From: Neoscytalidium dimidiatum
Taxonomy: Eukaryota > Ascomycota > Dothideomycetes > Botryosphaeriales > Botryosphaeriaceae
Reading direction: 5' to 3'
Length of the DNA stretch: 64,000 nucleotides
Assembly: GCA_037367355.1 (NCBI GenBank)
Contig: CM074697.1
Location: 434,001-498,000 of the forward strand
Shown in pieces: positions 58,360 through 64,000 of the stretch. The notes under the pieces are model-generated. The model did not search any database. It saw only the letters and a list, made by a program, of their open reading frames with translations, and had not been told where the DNA came from. Position 1 is the first letter of the stretch. Every line of letters starts with the position of its first letter. The position numbers and the translations under genes were made by a program.

Positions 58360-60220
58360 ATATCCCACAGACCTAAGAACCACGAGACTACTGCAGAAGA
58401 TAGTCCGTAATGAGGCAGTGAAGAATGACCCACCCGAGATCTACAACAGCAGAGTCCTGCTGATTAGTCTTGCGATCAGTGAGACTGTCAGCGAGGCCGC
58501 GCTGACATGACGATATTGATCATGTACAGGCTTATGGTGGCGCACTGCACTTCGGTATAGACATGGGGATCATTGGAGGCGTGTTAACTATGGAGACTTT
58601 CGAATGGTGAGCTCAGGTCTTATTTGCAAGACGGTTTCAACTCAATGCCATGAGTTCTCTATTGATCCGCTGTGAGATCAAAGTCAGTATGGCCTCTCAG
58701 ATAAGCCCGAGACGGTTCTTGCGTCTCCGTCATCCAAGCTGGTGCCTTCGCCGGAGCGCTTTTCTCGACATGGCTCGCAAATAAACTAGGGCGGCGAACG
58801 TCTTTGGTAATAGCCGTCATTTTCCTCTTCATTGGCGTAGCGTTCCAAGCCGCCGCCAGTGGCTACATCGAGCTACTCTATGTAGGACGGTAATTTTCTT
58901 ATCATCATCGGCAGTCCTATCACCTCTACTCATCACCGCCCAGCCTCATCGCCGGCATCGCCATAGGTATCGTCTCCAAAGTGAACCCCCTCTGGGTCTC
59001 CGAAAACGCACCTCGCGGCATCCGCGGCCTCCTCACCTGCCTTTACCAGCTCACCCTCGTCTCCGGTCTCACAGTAAATCACCCCTCATTCACCACGAAA
59101 GCATCGCCCACCACGCCTAACCACGAGCCTCCAGCTCTCCTTCTTGACCAACTACGGCGCGCTCCAACACCTCCACGGCCACGCAAAATACGTCCTCCCG
59201 CTCGCCCTGCAAGCCCTCCCCGCCCTCATCCTCTCCGTCGGTCGGCATGCTCCTCGCGAACGAGTCTCCACGCCCGCCTCGCCCTTGCCTCCACCCGACG
59301 ACGCTCTCCACGTGCTCTCGACCCTCCGCTACCTGCCGCCCACCCACCCATGCGCGCAGCACGAAATGTACGGCATCGCCGCGCAGCTGGAACCAGAGCC
59401 GGCGCGCTCGGGCGCGACGTCGCGGCTCTGATCACTGCATTGAGAAGCGGTGGCGGTGAGGAACTACCACCGCCGCTGCAGCATCCTGTGCGTCGCGCTG
59501 ATGATGCGGAGCAACCTGACCGGGGGCACAAACGCCATGACGTACCACTCGCCGACCATCTTCGCGAGCGTCGGGCTGTGCCGTGTTCGTCGTGTTCGTC
59601 ACGGACTCGCTGGGTAGGCGGAGGAGCTTGATATGGACGGGGATCGCGCAGGTAAGGACGGATATCGGTAGTGCTCACTGGCATTTGGTTTTTTTTTGCG
59701 GTTGACGTTTGTTGGGATGCCAGGGTGCGTCGCTACCGTCGCGATTCACGTCTTCGCGGCCGTCTACCAGTTCGGCTGGGGTGTTCGGTCGTGTGGACGT
59801 ACTGTTCGGTCGGTCTCCGCATCTCCCGTTCTGGCTTGCCCGGATCTCCGGCTCGCGTTTGGCGATAGGAAATCCCCGCCCGCGCGCCTCCTGGCGTTGA
59901 ATGTGGGGTATGGCGACGGCGAGCCCGTAGCTGTTCAACTTCGTGGCTGCAAAGGCAACGCCTAGCATGTTTGCGAAGTTGGGGAGATGGGGCTTCGGGA
60001 CGTATCTCTTTTATGGGGGGTGCTGCTTCGTCATGTTGGTGTATGCGTGGTTGTTTGTCCCGGAGGCCAAAGGTGAGCGGTCTCCGGCTGGAATTTTGTT
60101 TGGGTTGATTCTGACCGGTTTGCAGGCTTGTCGCTAGAGCTTATGGACGAGTTGTTTGAGCGGAGCTCTGTGAGGAAGAGGTTCATTGCGCGTGAGATGG
60201 TAGATGAGAGGAATGAGTAG
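58360..60220 (+). pseudogene. MFS sugar/quinate-type permease relic, many frameshifts and deletions
   Basis: Successive blocks of a 12-helix sugar-porter protein appear in order: [176 protein letters not shown] and a closing GLSLELMDELFERS. Several splice sites still work (for example 59070-59132 and 60073-60125). The frame breaks near 58480-58530, 58710, 59240-59290, 59430, 59585 and 59930. A membrane segment is deleted between SVGL and VFVVF, and no start codon is visible. The conserved WVSENAPRGIRG motif fits hexose and quinate permeases. The last frame ends at a TAG at 60218-60220. Confidence 0.9.
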
Positions 60221-61175
60221 TAGAGTAGGAAGGCGTCTGAGGAGAAAGCTGCGGCGGAGCATATCGAGACTGTCTGAAGTACGTACCCAGAGAGATTGTG
60301 CAAGATTTTTAGAGGACTATGTCGACTAGGGTATTCGAGAGCTGTGGCTGCAAAGAGTGATGGAAGACTTATCGGAGCAGTTGTATCTACTTAGTAGCGC
60401 TGCCATCCTTACTGAGCTTGTTGGCACTCTATTGAATGGGATGCATCAATTAGCATCATCCAGTGAGAGAGTGAGACTATCTCACGGGCACATTTAGGAA
60501 AGCAATCAATGAGGGTAGTTTGGACGTTCTAGTAAACCTTTAAAGTGTGGATCGAAATCCCGAATCATCACCTTTAACTGTTAAGATAATGTCTTGGGGT
60601 GATTCCAACTGAGCCTTTGCTTAAAGTGAGAATATCACCTCTAGACAGCTGCCCTGAGGCAAAGTTAAGCAAGATTCGAGTGTGCGTGAATGATCACGAC
60701 AGTGCTGGTAGCTTCTTTAGCCTGACGGTTTCTGCAGTCACCATCTGCGCGGAGGATGATTCATGGGATCAGCCAGATTCGTGGAGTATAATATCAGAAC
60801 ATCCAGAAGTTAAGCGCAGTAAAACATTCTGAGGTGGCATATTATATATGATCAGTGTGTCTCAGACCTTCAGGAAAGGTTGCAGAACGCTCGTGCAAGC
60901 CGCGCCTTCGCGATTGCCTCAAAGAAGCGACTACTGTGGAACAAATGGCTGTTCATCAACTCGGTTGCTCATGTATGTAGGCTGTTTAACAGGATGTGAA
61001 TGACGTGCTAGCTGAAAGAGGAAAAGGGCAGCTTGTGTCGGCCAAAGCATCTTCACCACCTGTCTTGCAGCGCTATAAAACTCCAGCGACCCTCCACACC
61101 TTCATATACATCGAAACCTCATCACATACTCACTAACTTCTGCTCGCCCTCTCATCCTCTCGACTCAACTCAGCT
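60221..61175 (+). promoter_or_regulatory. Upstream region of the deuterolysin-like gene, with TATA box
   Basis: The 955-base gap has no supportable gene; a 77-codon open frame at 60599-60832 shows no family likeness. TATAAAA lies at 61074-61080, 96-102 bases before the ATG at 61176, and is the likely core promoter. The leader after it is rich in CTC and ACTCA. Confidence 0.55.
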
Positions 61176-62951
61176 ATGATGTTCTTGCGGCAGATTTTGC
61201 TTGCAGCCTTCGTGGGCCTGGCTCACTGCATTCATCTGGATTACACCGCGATCCCCACTTACACCTCAAATGGTCTCATCTACACCGGATTCCCTGATCC
61301 GCTATTCCCCGACCCGTACGACATACGCCCTATGGACGAAGACTGGAAAGATCCCATCGACAAACCTTGGGAACTGGGCCCGGATCTGGCGCGCGCAGCT
61401 GAGCTGTTGTGCAAAAAATGCAGCAAGAAAAAGCTAGTGCAGAATTCGTTAATCCAAAAATGCATCTCGGCATTGATGATTAAGGGACCTGTGACAACCT
61501 TTGGGGACCTGGATATTTCTCTTTACGGGCTTGACACCGGTAACACCGACGACACCAATAACGCCGACTCCTCTGAAGCTTCCGGCGTTCCGACGGCCGA
61601 TCTACCTACCAACCTGACCCAGCCGTACCACTGGCTCCCCAACAGTGCCGCCGCCACCAGCGGCGGCGCGTCAATCCAGGTCACACTCAAGAGGAGGGGT
61701 AATACTGGAATCGACGTCAGTATCCAAAACGCAAGTCCTTTCAACCTTTACCTTTTAAAGTTTGAATCACTCCTGGACCCACGTCGAGTAGACAAAGTGA
61801 CCATAACGAGAGAAGCGAGTGAGTGAGAAATGATGGCACAAGCGAGCCTTGCAAGCTGATATAAAATGAAAGCGTCTTTCGACACTCTAGTAGACTTCAT
61901 GGGAATCGACCTGGTGGCAGGCGACCATTGGGCTGAGAGCGATTGGTGCTTCCTTTTGTCTGGAAGTACCACTGAGGTAGAATTCGACGCTGCTGAGTCG
62001 GTTCGTACGCCCTTGATCGACACCACTGAGCAGAAATATGCTGACATTGGCCGCTCTCATCAGTATAACCTCACGACTGGCGGGAATTTCAACGCGATAG
62101 CGAAAGGCACATTTGTGTACAGAATGGAAGGATCGGACGCCAACACAAATGACCTTTTTGAGACGGACTTCCAAAGTAATATATTGGAACTTGACCGCGT
62201 TAACGGTAATACGGCCTATTACGCGCTGCGCCCATACCTTGAATCCTACCTTTTTCCTCGGACTCAAATACAAGGCGGTTTTGGCGAGAGTTGCACTGCT
62301 GAGCAGGTAGATAAGCTTGTTGATGCACTCGGTTGGGCTGGCAGGATGGCAATCGACGGTGCTATGGATTGCCACGCCGACCCTCCCGCCACCTACCTTG
62401 GCAGGTAAGAGTACAACGATGATTCAAAGTTCGGTATACTAAAAACAGACAAAAGGTTCTGGGATTACTTCCACGACGACAGTCTCCACGGGAAATGTAC
62501 CGTTGCGGCAAAGCTCTTGGCTATTGGACACGAAACCACGATTTCGAACGAAAGGGAACCAACGGGGACCACGATTTCCTGCTACGACCTCCGCGACTGC
62601 ACAGGAAACACGCAAGTTGTCTTAATAAGGATCAGCGGTAGAATGAACTTGTGTCCTGCCATATGGGAACTGCCCAGCCATACCGAGACATGTCATTCAC
62701 CAGACCTTGCAGTGAAGTTAATTCACGAATTCGGACGGATACGTCGCGTGGTCATGCCAATGCTAGATTATTATCCTGACTTCTCAGGCCATCCTCGTTG
62801 CAAGCTCCAGAGACCAATAAGTGCAAAGAAGAACGGTGATACGTATGCATACTTCGCCCAATGTAAGTTTTCCTCGGGACCGTTATACTGAACATACCAC
62901 GTTTGTTAATATGCAACAGCGGCCACGCTCCCTTGTTTTAATCCGTTCTAA
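61176..62951 (+). CDS. Secreted deuterolysin-like (M35) protein with altered zinc motif, four exons, 537 aa
   Basis: Exons are 61176-61818, 61873-62404, 62456-62862 and 62920-62951; introns of 50-57 nt are GT..AG and the total is 538 codons. Residues 1-20 are a signal peptide (MMFLRQILLAAFVGLAHCIH). A long N-terminal region carries the beta-type propeptide pattern of M35 proteases (SIQVTLKRRGNTGIDVSIQN; YNLTTGGNFNAIAKGTFVYR). The catalytic region follows intron 2: RFWDYFHDD, TTISCYDLRDCTGNTQVVLI, then LIHEFGRIRR. The M35 zinc motif is HExxH, and here it reads H482-E483-F-G-R486, so the second histidine is arginine. NGDTYAYFAQ near the end matches the family's NADxYAxxA. Frame and splice sites are clean, so it is a readable gene, but protease activity is doubtful. 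It may be a non-enzymatic secreted relative or an early relic. Confidence 0.75.
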
Positions 62952-64000
62952 GGATGGGAAAGGCGTAGTACGGAAGTATTTCCGGATCTCAGACTTCAAT
63001 GGAACTGGTGGATGGTAATACGGAGCAATATTGAACACGGCATTAGCAATTTGCCAGCATACGGATAGAGACCTTTTCTACCCCACTGAATTCTATGGTT
63101 TGCTATTGCATCGGATGGGCTCAACATGCGTGACATGTGTGAAGCCAGATATCGCTAACCCAACGTTACAGCGAGAGCGTCTGTGGCTTCATATGCTCCA
63201 CAGTTGCTTACAAGCTTAGGTACACTTGAGCTGCACCACCTGGGCACCTCCGTCCGCTCGGCTGACGCCCATACCGTTCCAATCCCCGCTCGCCTGCCAC
63301 TGACTGGCCTCAGATCCGAGCGAGCGGGGTCTTGTCGGTGGCACCGCCGTGCTTGCTGGCTGCAGATAAACACTATACGACACTGCCTGCTGACTAAATC
63401 AGTCTGATGCTCCTCAATTGCGCATGTCAAGAATTGTAGGCAGACAGTCAGTCCTGGATGTAATATTATGGACTCAACACAATCAATCCGCTTCGCCCGC
63501 TCAGTGCAGCTACGTCTCGTGTGCTTGTAGAGTGTTTTTGGAGGCGGTACGGGAGATAGAGAGACCTTTATGAGTAAATTGTTTCAAGACTCTTCTTCAT
63601 GGAACAAAATTCTGAGCAGAGGGATGCTGTCTATATTTTGTGTACACGTCGCGTGGTGGCGGCGGGATGGACGATGATCTCGCGGCTTCGGAGGTTCGGC
63701 GCAAGTGGCCGCTGCGCCCGCCGTAGTCGAATGTTTGACACAACACGCCTTGATCCGCGAGACAGGATCTTCAACGTGTCTAAGATAGTGAAGGAAGGCT
63801 TTCGCGTGCTTTTTCATAGTGATGGCAAGGGAACGAGTATTCTTTGCTGACACGTTCAATCATGTCAGGACTTGCAGGCACTTACGCAAGGTTCAGCTTC
63901 ATCGCCTCAACTACTAGTGTTCAGCCCCCGTCCTGATGAACACTTCTCAGCTGGGTCGTGGGAAAATTGTCATTGAAAGTATTTCCCCTGAGCCCAGTTA
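62952..64000. other. Right edge, no recognisable gene
   Basis: No open frame over this last kilobase has family resemblance or a convincing start and splice pattern. A gene could begin or end just outside the window. Confidence 0.5.

Noticed and set aside
20267..60220. Poor sequence quality as the explanation for the broken SDR, PhyH and MFS genes
   Set aside because: Exons of 5.9 kb and 4.7 kb and several multi-exon genes in the same window are fully in frame, and the relics also miss catalytic or membrane segments. Local assembly error cannot be fully excluded without reads.
60599..60832. 77-codon open frame between the permease relic and the M35-like gene
   Set aside because: It begins with an ATG but shows no family likeness, no signal peptide and no conserved context.

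Overview
The window is nuclear DNA of a filamentous ascomycete (Pezizomycotina). The evidence is short spliceosomal introns (about 50-150 nt, GT..AG), a Zn2Cys6 regulator with a fungal-specific domain, a DUF7924 protein, a filamentous-type Fab1 lipid kinase, a SAM37 subunit and a Tpz1/TPP1-like telomere protein, with C-rich third codon positions in the real genes. I cannot place it below that level. All exon joins were worked out by eye from reading frame, splice sites and family resemblance.

Layout. 0-9.4 kb: a DUF7924 gene (minus strand), then a CYP7/CYP8-like cytochrome P450 and an NtaA/SnaA-type FMN monooxygenase in tandem (plus strand). 9.4-33 kb: an unusually gene-poor stretch, not AT-rich, dense in simple repeats from about 15.5 to 20 kb. 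It holds one small secreted acidic protein gene (11.7 kb), a frameshifted short-chain dehydrogenase relic (20.3-21.3 kb) and one doubtful two-exon gene (10.2-10.7 kb). 33-51.7 kb: a dense housekeeping block with two divergent gene pairs: an unnamed conserved nuclear-type protein with sam37, and a 1625-residue Tpz1/TPP1-like protein with fab1 (2564 residues). 52.3-53.5 kb: a C2H2 transcription factor with two zinc fingers and a possible 18-nt microexon. 53.8-60.2 kb: a partly dead cluster in which a phytanoyl-CoA dioxygenase relic and an MFS sugar/quinate-type permease relic, both broken by several frameshifts and deletions, flank an intact five-exon Zn2Cys6 regulator. 61.2-63 kb: a secreted deuterolysin-like (M35) protein whose zinc motif lacks the second histidine.

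How the parts may work together. The P450 and flavin monooxygenase could act on one small-molecule substrate. The dioxygenase, regulator and permease look like an old catabolic or specialised-metabolism module whose enzyme and transporter have died while the regulator remains readable. The very long intact frames of fab1 (5.9 kb exon) and the Tpz1-like gene (4.7 kb exon) argue against poor sequence quality as the cause of the frameshifts. I saw no convincing tRNA, rRNA, CRISPR array or transposon.
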